DNA of 64,000 nt from Arcuatula senhousia (GCA_963971305.1 OZ020307.1:13343501-13407500); one strand, 5' to 3'; numbered from the stretch's first letter, positions 1 through 12,316 are shown. The notes: a model not told the origin generated them from the sequence alone. A program made the numbers and translations.

Positions 1-781
1 CTTTCTGTAGACATTTGTTACAAAGAAATATATCTACTTCTTTTGGTTGCCCATAGTGGTAGATTTTTGCAAGGTATTTTCCAATTTTCAGTTCTTTGGG
101 TAGCCAGGTTGTGAATTTCTTGCACATCAATATCCTGTCTCCTGTCTCACAATTTGTCAGTTTACCATCTACCCTTAGTCTTTGTCTGGATAAAACCTCT
201 ACGCCTCTTAAGGTAACTGCTCTCTCGATCTGCCCGTCATCAGCTGACAGGGGCACGTTCATAACTCTGACTGAGATCAAGTCTGGATTTCTGTCGTGTC
301 TGGGGTTAAAAGCATATAGGGTTATATGCCTTTGTCTTAGGGCAATACCTTCTGCTAAAAGTTTCATTCTGTCTTGGTTGTTGTCCATATAGATGCGCCA
401 TACTTTATATACTCTTTGGATGCCTTTGATGTGATGTGCAGGAACAAAGTTATCAATGGCTTTGTATATCTCGGTGTGTGTTAACCAGAATTCTTTGGGT
501 ATGTTTTTTTCTTGGCCAAGCACATCTGCTTCTTTTATAAATATGGGTTTGACTGTATTTTGTTCATCTGGGTTGTGTACATCGGACATTGGTTTTGATG
601 CCACTGTGGCGAAGGAGTCCGCCATATTGTTTATATTGTTTTGGTTGTCTCTGTCACTTTTTTCATCTAATTTTTGTGTCTCGTAGATGTTTTCAGTGTT
701 TTGGGTTGCAATATCGGTTGCGGAATAGCTAAATCCGTCTTCCGACCAACTTTCAGACATAGAATCATGTTTAACATTCAT
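1..781 (-). CDS. LINE ORF1 protein, partial (runs off left edge)
   Basis: An open frame of 260 codons from the ATG at 781 leftward to the window edge. The start of the protein is Ser/Asn/Asp-rich. A conserved middle part follows (WRIYMDN, NPRHDRNPD, VPLSADDGQI, LRVDGKLTNCETGDR). At the left edge HYGQP is followed by FLCNKC, the first cysteine pair of a CCHC zinc knuckle. This pattern is typical of ORF1 (nucleic-acid-binding, gag-like) proteins of invertebrate non-LTR retrotransposons; I recall it from molluscs and cnidarians. The frame shows no break. ORF2 (endonuclease/RT) would lie to the left, outside the window. The frame stays open upstream of the ATG for a further 16 or so codons, so the exact start is uncertain. 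Confidence 0.82.
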   Translation of the reverse strand, partial: MNVKHDSMSESWSEDGFSYSATDIATQNTENIYETQKLDEKSDRDNQNNINNMADSFATVASKPMSDVHNPDEQNTVKPIFIKEADVLGQEKNIPKEFWLTHTEIYKAIDNFVPAHHIKGIQRVYKVWRIYMDNNQDRMKLLAEGIALRQRHITLYAFNPRHDRNPDLISVRVMNVPLSADDGQIERAVTLRGVEVLSRQRLRVDGKLTNCETGDRILMCKKFTTWLPKELKIGKYLAKIYHYGQPKEVDIFLCNKCLQK

Positions 782-847
782 CTTTTCTGATTTTTTTTCG
801 AGAGCTAAATTGCCGACAAACCTTGGTAAGGGGCAGTCACTCTATCC

Positions 848-1162
848 CCCAAATATGGGATTTCTATCTCTCAAATGAGTGCAGATGTTGGTTTGTCGTA
901 GAAATTTGTTTTGTCTTCAGTTTCCGGATTTGACACATTGAGTTGGAAATTAGCAACGCGACGGGTGTACTATGGTAAGCAGGAACCACTCACGTTTCCG
1001 GAGTTCATTCTTGTTACGATTCGAGTTCGCATTGTTGATTTATGTTTAGTTTATTTTGTGTTTTTCTTCGTGCTGTTCTTGTTTGTGTTTGCCGGTTTTG
1101 TCGTTGCGTTTTCGGACATTTGACGCTCGAATGCCCCATTGGTGCCTCTTTGCTTCTTTGAT
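848..1162 (+). mobile_element. 5'-truncated Penelope-like retroelement, subfamily 1 (ORF end plus 3' UTR)
   Basis: It starts inside the RT frame (KYGISISQMSADVGLS then TAG at 899-901) and continues with the 3' UTR shared by about ten other copies in the window. The 3' UTR ends near TGCCCCATTGGTGCCTC. The copy sits immediately beside the LINE ORF1 fragment. Confidence 0.75.
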
Positions 1163-1960
1163 CACTAGAAATAAAGAAAGATCTGATCTTCACAAACTGG
1201 AAAAATAACATTTTAAAATTATCACATTAATTTTGTTTGTTTTAAAGTAACACATCTTAAAACATAAATATATATATTATTTTCTTTTTTTCTGAAATGT
1301 AAGAAACAGTTTTCAAAGAAACTATATGTATCATAGAACACTGTTGGTCCTGCATTTATCTTTCCACTACATCAATTTGGCTCCACCCACTTCAACATTT
1401 GTCAAGAAAGCTGTAATTTGGCTCCTGCAACCTGAATATTTGTTAAGAAAATAAAAGGTAAAAAGCGATCAATGTTTAAATATGGCACAACTGCATTTAT
1501 CGACTGTTATTACAGTTGGCTTTTGATAAACTCGGCTTTTCGCCGATATATCTAGTTTTTAACCGAGAAACCTTGACTAGCATGTGCAACCCCATTATCG
1601 ACAGCAAATGATAACTTTCAAACAACTGAAATTTGCATCAGCAAACTATAGTAAGTGAGTGATAAACCCAGTTAATCGACCGCTTACTTCAGTTTACGGT
1701 AGATAAACCCAGTTTATTTGGTTTTTTGTGACTGTCGCGTGCTATATGTATATGGGCTTAAAAATGTTATGCATGGTCTATTTATAGCTATCTCTAACGT
1801 GTTTACGTTCTTGCTCCATTGGATTCCACAGAAACTGCAGAATGCAAGATTATTCGAATTAATTTTTTTATAATATATATGAATGTCTAGTATATAATCA
1901 AACAATGTTACTGTAATTTCAACCCTGGAAATCATCTGACAAACAGATTTTGATTTTTTT
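1163..1960. other. AT-rich intergenic sequence, nothing recognised
   Basis: No coding frame or clear repeat. A small inverted repeat (CGGCTTTTCGCCG) lies near 1535. Confidence 0.5.
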
Positions 1961-1964
1961 AGTG

Positions 1965-2040
1965 CCCTCAGCGAGGATTGAACTCACAACATTTGGGACA
2001 TCTACGGCGTATGCGCCTAGCTAACAGAACAGAGGTTGAA
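1965..2040 (-). repeat. tRNA-like SINE fragment
   Basis: On the minus strand a box-B-like GAGTTCAATCC lies about 40 nt after TAGCTAGGCGCATACGCC, which resembles tRNA-derived box A and D-arm sequence, and an A-rich stretch follows. No acceptor stem can be formed, so it is not a working tRNA gene; a tRNA-derived SINE or tRNA pseudogene is the likeliest reading. Confidence 0.4.
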
Positions 2041-3449
2041 TGCTTATTATAATAAATGGGCTTAAAAACTGGGCTTAATCTTATCTTTAAAAACTGTCCG
2101 TGCAAAATTTCGACAGACATCGAGTTATGGACATAATGAGCCAGGATTAGAAGGCTATGTTCGTGAAATAGCCATTTTCACATTGGTTTCATAAGCGTTG
2201 TGTCAGACATAAATGGTCGTATTTTAATTGTTCAGGGACGAATCGTCCTCTTAATTTAAACTGACGAGTGAAAAATAAGTTTAACATGAATTTTTAAACT
2301 ACAAAATTAGTCGTGCAAAATGACTTGAAAATTAACGCATATAGTATTATTTCAAAATCTATCGAACCAACTTGAAATTTTCAAATAGGAGGTCAAAACA
2401 ATATGGTGGACCGATACGTCATAATAGTCACGTGATGACTGCGATAGCTGGAGATGAATGGACAGAAGTAGAAAACTCTTTGTGTACGTCGCTTATTCCA
2501 CATCTCAGTATTTTCTCCTTGTAGCATCGTTTATAAGTGTCACTTGTGAATTGTCTATATTTATTATTAATTCAAATTATACAAATAACATAAGGCACAA
2601 GTAGGAAAGTCTCAACGTGCCTCATATTCTTCGCTCTTTTGCCCTATAATTACTTAATTAATCCTGTCTAAATGCACATGCATGGCATAAATAACTTGAT
2701 AGTATACATAATATTCATATAAGATATCCATTGTTTGGATTACACATTTTCATTACTATACAATAATTGTCATTTATGCATTGTACTCAAATCTTGCAAT
2801 ATTTCTTAACAAATGTCGTCCCCTTGAAGACCTGATCCGGGTACAAAAATGATAACGTATCTTGTCTTATCTACAAACGTTTAGAACTGAAATCTCAGGT
2901 AAAGTTTAGGCAAAGCCTTATGTAGTCATATAACTATCTGATTTTTGCGTTTTTGTATTGTCTAGACATGTAATTTATTGCTCAGTGATATTCGTACTAG
3001 AGGATCTATTATCTATAAAAGAACTTTGAAAATTGTGTATGCTTATTGTTTCAAAGTATTCAATATTCTACAGATTGTCTAAATAAATGGGTACATCTTG
3101 ATACCTACGATATAAATGTGTATTACATCGCATGTATCAATGCACCAGTTGATGCATAATTAAGCATTGTTGACCTTTAACTTTGTATTTAGTCAATACA
3201 CATTTCTTTACAAGTACGCAAGTGGGATGAAGCTATATTGATATAGTCTGGAAAGGTTTATAATAAATGCAGGACCAGCAGTGTCCCATAAAACATCCGA
3301 GAAAATTAAAACGAAAAAGAAATTTTTTTTTTTTATTTGTTAAAATATGTTTTCATAAAAACGAAAAAAAAATTAGTGAGATCATTCTGAAGAGGCTTTT
3401 TTCCAGAACAGATCGTTCTTTATTTGCAGTGCTTCAAACTAAGATAACC
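2041..3449. other. AT-rich intergenic sequence, nothing recognised
   Basis: No supportable gene or clear repeat in this stretch. Confidence 0.5.
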
Positions 3450-4050
3450 AAATAAACCGTTCTAACGGATTATTAAATCGTAAAAGCGGATTATCAAATC
3501 ATTGTCTTCCAGAATTCCGACCAGTACCTCCCAGTGGTGGAAGACGGGCCCTGCTCCAGCGATAACAAAGGATACTCTGGAGCAGCTAACACTGACGGTG
3601 GTGTGTCATGGGCTGGACGACCCATGGCACATAGCGAGTCTATACCTGTATAGGTATTAGTCGATGCAGAGGGACTTTCCCCTAGTCACGACTATAAATA
3701 CCCATCAGTCAGTCAGTCAAATCATACAAACTATTTAATAAATCGTACGAACGAATTAATAAATCGTACGAACGAATTAGTAAATCGTACGAACGAAATA
3801 ATAAACTGTACAAACGATTTAATAAACCGTTCTAACGGATAAAATAAATCGTACAAACGATTTAATAAACCGTTCTAACGTTTCATTTAATCGTATAAAC
3901 GGATTATTTAATCGTACAAACGAATTAATAAACCGTTCTAACGGATCATTAAATCGTACAAACGGATTATTAAATCGTAAAAACGGATTATTTATCCGTA
4001 CAAACGATTTAGTAAACCGTTCTTACGGATTAATAAATCGTACAAACGAA
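3450..4050. repeat. 21-bp tandem repeat array with palindromic core, split by an insertion
   Basis: About 15-18 degenerate units of roughly 21 bp. Two forms alternate: one with CCGTTCTAACGG and one with TCGTACAAACGA, each with a short inverted repeat at its centre. The first two to three units are at 3450-3502 and the rest at 3717-4050; a 214-bp element separates them. Confidence 0.85.
3503..3716. mobile_element. 214-bp SINE-like insertion with 9-bp target duplication
   Basis: GC-richer than its surroundings and bounded by TCAAATCAT at 3494-3502 and 3717-3725. It ends in a short CAGT repeat, as many SINEs end in a simple repeat. No clear pol III box A/B was found, so the class is unsure. Confidence 0.65.
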
Positions 4051-4434
4051 ATAAAAATATTTTTTTTCTTTTTGTTTTTTGACACGAATAAGCCGTCGTA
4101 ATCCTGTTATTTTAGAAATATTTTGAACTCTGAAACCATGATGTTTCATCTATATCTATGTACATGTAATAAAAGTTTAAATTTATGGGTATATTAATCA
4201 AATCTGGAAGAAATGCATAAGTTGAAGTTGGATATAGTTAATATCCAAGGGCAAGGTTTTGGCTTCTGTGTTCTTCTTGCTCTTGTCTTCATTCTCCTGG
4301 ACACTTTTGGTTTTTGGCCTTCAAAATCATACCTCAAATACTGCTGATGACAGGTTATCACTGAAAATAAGCATTTACAGAATAACCAAATTAACCGATA
4401 AATTGTCATCGACTAAGTACTTTATATTTTGAAG

Positions 4435-5130
4435 ATGACAATCAAATGACATGGGGTACTTTACAAGCTATTTAAGTAATATTACATAAAACCAAAGCAT
4501 ACATAGTATAAAGTACAGGAGCAAAAAAATGGCGACATTAATCAATAAAACAAATAAAAGTCAGATAACAAATTAAGCACCGTCTGATATAAGATAAGAG
4601 AACAAAGGCACAAAGTACTATGATAGATCTGGGATGATTAATCCCATTTGTTGAAGAAGAAAAGACAAAACAAGCCATCGAAACACCAGAGAAATTGAAC
4701 ACAGCAGTAGTCCTGACGCACAATATAAAGTTGTATATATTTTTTTTCTATTAGGGTCCAGTAGCCACACAAAGCAGACACTTAACGTACAAAGACATTT
4801 TTTGTTAGCAAGCAAGAATTAAAAGCGGTTGAAATGATAAACGGAAGCATACATGTAGATTACATAAGAACGTCTGACTTGAATTAGCAGTCGCAGCACA
4901 ATGAGAAAACTTAAGTATTACCTAGACGACAAACTGTATATTATCTAAAACCACCTCTAAGGCATTTGTCGTGATTTATAACTATCCCTAAATAAGACAG
5001 AACTTACAACGCAAAAATGCTTCTTAGATTTACTGTCTATCTTCTACTAACAACCAGTAATTAACAGCGATAAATAATCATCATTATTCAAAGGACAAGA
5101 TAATTCACTTTGATCAAAATACAATTTTGT
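4435..5130. repeat. Dispersed 0.7-kb repeat A, copy 1
   Basis: Shares ordered blocks with 5955-6745 and 11085-11915: GGGTACT..CAAGCTATT.AAGTAA, a GAAGAAG..ACAAAACAAGC block, and a CTACTGACAACCAGTAATTA block. No intact frame. Copies are diverged, so it is an old family of unknown class. Confidence 0.6.
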
Positions 5131-5518
5131 TCTAGAGTGAGGAAGTAAGTGTTTTAGGCAAAAGCAGAATAGATCATTAAACTTGAAGGGGTGGTCATTG
5201 GTTTTTTGTTTTGATCAGATTTTGTTTATTATTTTCTAAAGGCGGCAGACTATTATGTACATTATTTGCTTTATTTTCTAAAGCAGAAATCCTTCCACAG
5301 AATTTTTTTTCTAAACCTCTGCTGCCAGAATATTTTTCATCAAAAATCAAATTCAAAATATATTTTTATTAAAAATTACCAAGGCCCCTCCTTTCAGGTT
5401 AAATGGTAACTCCTTTATATAAGTTATAAAAAGACGATGGCAATGAAGAGCATAATATAAATTGCACGTGAAATTATGAGAAACATGGGGGAGTAAACAA
5501 AAGAACAGTACATTTTTA

Positions 5519-5845
5519 GTGAGTAAGTGAGTGAGTTGTTTTTTTACGCCATTGCAACACTTTAATATATATATTTTGGTTCTATAAATTCAATGAACAT
5601 GAAAAACAAATGATGAAATGAACATGAAAGAATGATTTGAAATATCGGGCTGGTTGGGAAACAAAGAAACAGTTAATTTAGAAATCCAAGAGAAAAAAGG
5701 AGAAGAGGTAGGTAGGGGTAATATTTAGCCCATGTAGTGCACCACTTGTTTGTCCACAAAACTAATCTTTTACGTGCGTGAATAATGGTACTTTCCGTAC
5801 AGGTTGGCCCTCTATGGCCAGTGGTCAGCTATAAATACAATTGAA
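5519..5845 (+). repeat. Dispersed repeat E, diverged partial copy
   Basis: Matches the first part of the GC-rich repeat at 51845-52325 (ATGAACATGAAA blocks, TTTAGCCCATGTAGTGCAC, CTTTTACGTGC). It lacks the 3' GC-rich end of that copy. Confidence 0.6.
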
Positions 5846-5954
5846 ATGAAAGGTTGTTAAATAATATGATGTTATTTCAAATTAAGTTTTTATCTGGATT
5901 CTCTCCAAACAAATGCGAAAAGGAGTCTTGAAGGGAGTACTTTTTGTTGCATCG

Positions 5955-6745
5955 TCTCTTTTGTAAATCTGAAATTCTTGCATCTGGACAATTTTTATTC
6001 AATTTTGCATGGTTTTCTCATAGACACGCTCTTAAATATCATTGGGTACTCAACAAGCTATTAAAGTAAAATCACGTTAATCAAAACTTACAGCGCAAAC
6101 TTTATAACTTACATAGCATAATTATAAAGTAGCGGAGACAAAAAACTAGGTAACGTTTATAAAACAAATTGAAGCCAGCTAAATAGTCTGAGGAGAGAAC
6201 AACGGATCTGGGATAATCAGTCTTAAATGTCGAAGAAGAGGGTACAAAACAAGCAATAGAAACACAAGAGATAATGAAGATGGTAATACATTGAAAAGAC
6301 AATTAAAACAAATGGAGCATTGACAAGGCTTTATGACGTCCGGTAGCCGCACAAATCAGAAACTTTAAATCGAAAGACATTTTCTGATTAGCAACGGAAA
6401 TTTAAATTGGTTTTAAATGTTAAAAGGAACCATTAACGAATATATTACATAAGAACGTTTAAATGGAATCAGCAGATTCCGCACATTGAGAAAACTTAAG
6501 TATATCCCAACGGCAAACTATATAAAATTTGTGACCACCTTGCTAGCTCTGATTTATAACTATACGTAATTACGATAGAACTTTATGACGCAAAAAAGGG
6601 CTTCTTAGATTTAATGTGAATCCTCTACTGACAACCAGTAATTACATAAGAGATTGTAAAATCACCACATAAGGATAAGACGAAAATGACTATAAATAGT
6701 TGGTACCAACATTGGTTTATAGTATAAGGTATGTTGTGTTTTTTT
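5955..6745. repeat. Dispersed 0.7-kb repeat A, copy 2
   Basis: Same block order as copy 1; it includes the TTGCATCTGGAC..GCATGGTTTTCTC start and the TACCAACATTGGTTTA end also found in copy 3. Confidence 0.6.
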
Positions 6746-8340
6746 TTTAGTTGCTACTCTCTACTTTTACTGTGCTGACACCCCGCTCCTTTACCCTAAC
6801 ACAAAAAATATTTCTGGAACATTTTTAACAATATATCAAAAACAGAACCAATCTTTTTGGTCACGGCAGGAGGTTGCTTCCCATAAACTGTAACGGTATA
6901 TACAGACATGCCGCTGGAAAGGATCTGCTTTAATTGCCTGGAAATATTTGATTGGGTATCAAATTAGCTACCTACATAATAAATGGGTTGAAATTTTCAA
7001 ATATTTTTTGTTAGCATAGACAGTAAAACATCTACATGAAAAAAAGCTGACAAACCTCAATTTCTATCTCCAAAAAGCTGTCATCCAAAACACTGCTCCC
7101 GCAGCCCCCATATAGATAAGATTTGAAATACAAAGAATCTGTACGACCACAAACAAAAAACCTTGTGTTTAGGCCAACTCCACAAGAAACTACGGGCTAT
7201 AAAAACAGGTAAGAAACATCAACCTTTGAAATAGCAAAATCAGTTGAATGAAACAGCCTCTTAACATACGAAAGAAAGGACACCATATTGACATCAGTAA
7301 AACAACATTGAATATTGATAAAAAAGTGTTGCAGAAAATTTGCCCTCTCCCCTTAATGCTAAAAAAACCCATCTGCGATATTCTACATTCTACATTAAGG
7401 ACAAAAAAAACTGTCCAAAATAAGTTTATTCCAAACCACGTGGCAAAAGTAATTGCCAATGCTTCAAAACTAGAATTACTGACAACACCTTCACTCGCAC
7501 TGTTACCAAGCGAAGATACAACATGTTCAAAGACTCAAATTGCAATACAGAAGAAAATTGTGTGTGAAAGTTCAGATCATTGAAGTTAATCCTAAATGGG
7601 ATAGAAACGCAAGACGCAAGCTCCAATCGGAATGTAGCGCTACAACATACACGTGCCCTTTAGCTATTAAAATAACCGATCCTGACTTAAGAATTTGCAA
7701 ATTACAAAATTCAAATCTATGGTCTTATGAAGGGATCTTCGATCTTAAAATATTGCCACATCTTTTTATATTATTCAATTTATAGCATTTTAGTGTACAT
7801 GTAATAGTAAAGTGTCCGTAAAAATATAAAGTTCAAAATGCTTTTGGGGCTCTGCATTAACAAACAATAAAGAACTGTTTTTTGTAGCAAATTTCATTTT
7901 ACTGTAGCTTGTTTGTTAAGTTACAGTCAGAAAGGTGGTGACAAAACATTATCTCCCCTGTAAATATTTTGTATGTTTAAATGAGTTGAAATGCACATCA
8001 TTCTTAAGTGATGCACTGAGCTGAAATCACCTACTTAATCTTTTGATTAAGAAAATGTGGGTAATTTTCAATTTCAAATTCGGGTACAAGTGAATGGAGA
8101 AGTTATTATTCTTTTTTATTAGTTGGAATGTTTAATTCATAGAATAATAATATTTTGAGAAATAAGGATTTTTATTATCTCTAAGGAATAACTGAAACTC
8201 TAAAAACGGGACTAACGTGTTGTCATTTAGAAATAATGGTAAGTGCGACGAATAACATACTTTGACCGATGACGACCATTCCTGTGCTTTTTTGTGTTTA
8301 TCTTTTTTTATATTGTTACGAATCACAGTTTATGGCCAAG
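6746..8340. other. Intergenic; two short overlapping frames near 7248-7785, not assigned
   Basis: Plus-strand frames at 7248-7583 and 7540-7785 lie in different phases. The first is preceded directly by a stop codon. I recognise no family and there are no splice sites that clearly join them, so they are not called as a gene. The rest is AT-rich sequence without a visible feature. Confidence 0.4.
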
Positions 8341-8346
8341 CTATAA

Positions 8347-9045
8347 AAAGACCCAAACAAAAACGATCTTATCGAAACTTTTAACTATACATATAGGTAC
8401 TTAGATGACATACTTGCTCTTAACAACCCCACATTCTCAAATTCAATAAATGATATATATCCTAAAGAATTAACCCTAAATAAAGCAAACTCGACCGACA
8501 GTAGATGTCCATTTCTAGATTTGGACTTAAGCATTATCAATAGTAGATTACACACTAAAGTATATGATAAACGGGATGACTTTTCATTCCCAATAGTTAA
8601 TTTTCCGTTTCTTGAAGGAGACGTACCATTAGCTCCAGCTTACGGGGTATACATTTCACAATTAGTCAGGTATGCTCGCATTTGCAGTGATGTGTCTGAT
8701 TGTAATGATAAAAACCGTTTTATTACAGAAAAAATTCTAAAACAAGGTTACCGCTACCACAAATTAGTCAAATCTTTTACAAAATTTGCACATAAATATG
8801 GACATCTCATCGAAAAATTTTATTGTACACGTAGATTTCTGATTGTTAAAGGAATATCTCATCCTGATTTTTATGGCAATGTAGTTTATAAAGCACAAAA
8901 ATTCAAAAACAACCTTATTGAAATTAAAAACTGGCTTAAAAACCTTTTGAAAAAAGGATACGAATTCAATGTTTTAGTAAAATCTTTGCATTTGGTATGT
9001 TTTGGCAGAAATATTGATAGCTTGATAATAGCTTTAAAACGTTAA
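8347..9045 (+). pseudogene. Penelope-like reverse transcriptase, C-terminal fragment (subfamily 2)
   Basis: An open frame of 232 codons with no ATG. It starts inside the RT domain at the catalytic motif YRYLDDIL (8392-8415) and continues with LDLDLSI, KVYDKRDDFSFPIVNFPF and PAYGVYISQLVRYARIC, blocks I recall from Penelope-like RTs of aquatic animals. It ends in TAA at 9045. The N-terminal RT motifs are missing (5' truncation), so the fragment cannot be active. The 3' UTR follows directly. Confidence 0.78.
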
Positions 9046-9695
9046 GTTTTCACTTTGCATCCACTGTATTATTTATAAGCACCATAGCGATCAAGTATGT
9101 CGGTTCTGTGTGGTGATACAACTCTAAATCATTCATTGTTTTGACATGGGGTGTCGGATTTAGAACTGATGTATTTGATTCTTTTACATCAATCGATAAA
9201 TGTTTCTTAGCTAGTTGTCAGTAACTTCGAGTGTTCTCAAGAGAGTTCCTCCTCGTCTTGTTTTTCGTACAGTATTTTGTCTTAGGTTCTCTCTTGTTGA
9301 ATTGAACTTTTGTCAATTGAGTTTTATTTCGTGTTTTATATGCTTATCAATAGGGGGAAGGTTGGATCCAAAAAACTAGTTTAACCCCGCCACATTTTAT
9401 ATGTGCCTGTCCTAAGCCAGGAAGCTTTGCCAATGCCTTTGTTTGTCCTTGTCATTCTGTGTTAACTGTTTTATGTCAAGAATTGGGTCTTTCGTTGATG
9501 ATTTAGGGATTGGTTTTGAAACTTTTGTATTGTATTATAAGTCTATGGCCAATGCAAGACGGTAAACAGTGACCAATGGTCAAGTTGAAGACTGCTTGCT
9601 GTTTTCCGTTGTGATTTTTTTAATTGCTGTTTGTTTATGTTTGTTGTGTCGCGTACACTTAGTCCACATCTCAATATCATCTATTAAGGAAATCG
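9046..9695 (+). mobile_element. 3' UTR of Penelope-like retroelement, subfamily 2 (copy 1)
   Basis: Shared with 23515-24226 and 34868-35480: blocks GCGATCAA.TATGTCGGTT, AAGAGAGTTCCTC, CTAGTTTAACCCCGCCACAT and GTCGCGTACACTTA in the same order. It follows the RT stop codon without a break. Confidence 0.75.
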
Positions 9696-9699
9696 GAGA

Positions 9700-11084
9700 A
9701 TGATGGGTTTTTTTTTGTCACAAGCAAACAAAAAAACGTTGCTAGGCTAATAAAGGGAGACGATTAGAATTAAACAAATCGAACAAAACTCAATTGATAA
9801 ACACCCCCTTCAAAAACGTTATTTTACATTTGCTTATTATCATTCCATTTCCAAAACATGCATAATATTAAATAAAATGTTACATTTTAACATCTTGAAA
9901 AGTTTAAGCATTTTTTATTGCAGAGTTCAAGAAAAAGTAGTTTAGCAAGTCGAATGGACCATTGCTATTTTAGCCGTGTATGAGATACACTCAATGTTTA
10001 TTTATTTTATGACTGAAAATACGATATTTAGAAATTGGGATTTACAAGTAAGTAATGAAATTAGCACACCTTTGAACACATATCTTATCAATATAGCTAT
10101 AACGACGAATTCAGGACTTTGAAATCAGAAAGACTGGAGTCTTATCTGTTGGATATATATTTTTTTAGATTTTTTAAAGCATAATGTTATTTTTGTCACA
10201 AAGGAAATCAAACCCCATAATATAGCTTAACATAAGGAACGTGCTTTTTTCCCGTGACATATTTAATCAACCAATGCAAATTCAGTGTTATTTAATTTCA
10301 TTTTGCATATTTATATAAAAGTTTATTGTGAAAGTGATTTTAATATACTTTTTGGTTCCATGAGCTACTATGTAAACAACCCGAATTCAAATTTTATCTT
10401 ATTTACTGAATTGTCTCGTTCTGACCACCTTTCTGACTTGGTAATGTCGAATATTTGTGTATTTCGTGTATATTTATCAATAACTGAAATTTAAGTTTCA
10501 AAGTTCGTTTGCCTCTTGATTTAATTACTAAATTTCATATGCAATAAAATTAACTGGCAGCCTAACAGCTGTACTATATAATGTTGGATTACAGACAAAT
10601 TAGACTACGAGACATGTGTGGAGATCGAGAATAATGTTTTTGATATTTTGGTTGTTGGGGTACAATATTAAACAATTTTATGTCTTAAACAGGTTGACGA
10701 ATCTACGTTTTAGAGATAATGTTTACATCAAACTTTTGACTAATGGTTTTCAGAGAATAAAGTAACTACGATCACCAACACTTTTTTTAAAAGAAATAAT
10801 TCAACCAACAACAAAACTTTGTCCAGACCCAATGTGTTTATTTTGGCAAAATATTTATTTTTTGAAAAATACAAGATGGCCAACCTCTTTGCCAAATCAG
10901 CTTTATTGAAAACAAAACCAACTATTCTAAGGTTTTATTGTCCCATTGTTTTCTGATTATCAAAAATTTGAACATGAAATCCTTATAGAGTCATTCCTTG
11001 CATTGGTCTTATTGCAAAAGAAATTTTGAAAATCATAATTTCTATTACACAACACCCTAGAGGGGATATTGGCAATTTGCCACA
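9700..11084. other. AT-rich intergenic sequence
   Basis: A 69-codon frame at 10285-10494 shows no recognised motif and is treated as chance. Nothing else seen. Confidence 0.45.
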
Positions 11085-11915
11085 TCTTGAAGTTTTCAAT
11101 GAAGGACATTGCTTTTATAGCTATGAAAATATTGCATCTGGACGAATGAAAAGATTTTGCATGGTTTTCTCTGAGACGTGCACTTAAATCTTCTATCCAA
11201 TATAAATTTCATAAATTTCATAAAATTCATAAATTTGTAGAGCTCAAAATACTTAACACTATTGCAACCTGCAACAATATATGTTTATCTCTAGCTTTAA
11301 CAGTTTGCATACTTGGTGGTGCTGATGGTATCCTATTTAAATGAAATTTTCAAATGAATGATATAGTTTTTTAAAATTTTGAGCTAAATAAGGGAAGAAA
11401 TCATGAAAATGACCAATAAATCCTTTACTGGTTTTTGGATTTTCTTCAAGGTCTCAGGGCATACATTTCTAGACAAATATTTAAATAGCTTAGCAGAAAT
11501 ACATAGAGACCAAGAAAATATCACCAAAAAGACAAATGATAAGTATAATAAAGAGATTATGCATATAAGCAAACAAAATAAAAGTTGTTCCTTAAAAACT
11601 AGATCATTTGACCCAAATTCACAGACACAGCACAATGTAAATGAGAAAACTAAAGTTAATTCCAGACGACAAATTACAAACGTTTTTACCCACCTTGTAG
11701 GTATTTGCCGTGATTAATTACTTTACCTAATGACAATAGAACTTTATAACGCTATTAGGGTCTCTGACATTTAATGTCCATCCTCTGCTAAAAACCAATT
11801 ATTATACCAGAAATTGTAAAATCATCTTAAAAGGACAAGAAGATAATTTACCTTGCTATAAATGTTTGGTCTAGACGAGATCCGTGTACCAACATTGGTT
11901 TAATGTATCATAATG
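11085..11915. repeat. Dispersed 0.7-kb repeat A, copy 3
   Basis: Contains the GCATGGTTTTCTC block near 11158, the CAGACGACAAATTACAAACG block near 11663 and the CAACATTGGTTTAATGTAT end, in the order of copies 1 and 2. Confidence 0.55.
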
Positions 11916-12004
11916 TATGTTGTTGTTAAACTTTCAATGTACTGGCGTCTATACTAGTTAAAGGTGTTTAAATATAAAATACATTTACCCATAATTGCCG
12001 ATTT

Positions 12005-12316
12005 AGATTCTACATCTTGGAATTGACTCTCAAGAAAAACTTTTAAAAAAGCTGTATGACAAACGTGATGACTTCAACTTTCCAATCGTCAACTTTCCCT
12101 TCTTTTGTAGCAACATTCCTCCCGCTCTAGCTTATGGAGTTTATGTATCTCAATTGATTCGTTACTCCAGAGCGTGCGGGACTTACATCGATTTCCTTAG
12201 CAGTTCCTCCTCGGTTGCTGTTTTCACTCAAGAAATTTTACGGAAAACATCATGCACTTATAGACAAATATGGAATTTCGATCTCTCAGATGAGTGCAGA
12301 TGTTGGTTTGTCATAG
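12005..12316 (+). pseudogene. Penelope-like RT fragment, subfamily 1 (frameshifted)
   Basis: In-frame KLYDKRDDFNFPIVNFPFF then AYGVYVSQLIRYSRACG match the fragment at 8347-9045. After about 12210 the frame changes; the other frame reads KKFYGKHHALIDKYGISISQ and then MSADVGLS and TAG at 12314-12316. A deletion or frameshift thus lies near 12210-12225. This copy links the RT frame to the 3' UTR that recurs across the window. Confidence 0.75.

Noticed and set aside
1014..1211. 65-codon minus-strand frame
   Set aside because: Antisense of the subfamily 1 retroelement 3' UTR; similar frames appear wherever that tail occurs.
1965..2040. Functional tRNA gene
   Set aside because: Box B-like sequence is present but no acceptor stem or full cloverleaf can be formed.
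3450..4050. CRISPR-like array
   Set aside because: Units are degenerate and contiguous with no unique spacers, and the genome is eukaryotic.
7248..7785. Two overlapping plus-strand frames (111 and 81 codons)
   Set aside because: Different phases, no recognisable family, no clear splice sites and stops directly upstream; not enough for a gene call.
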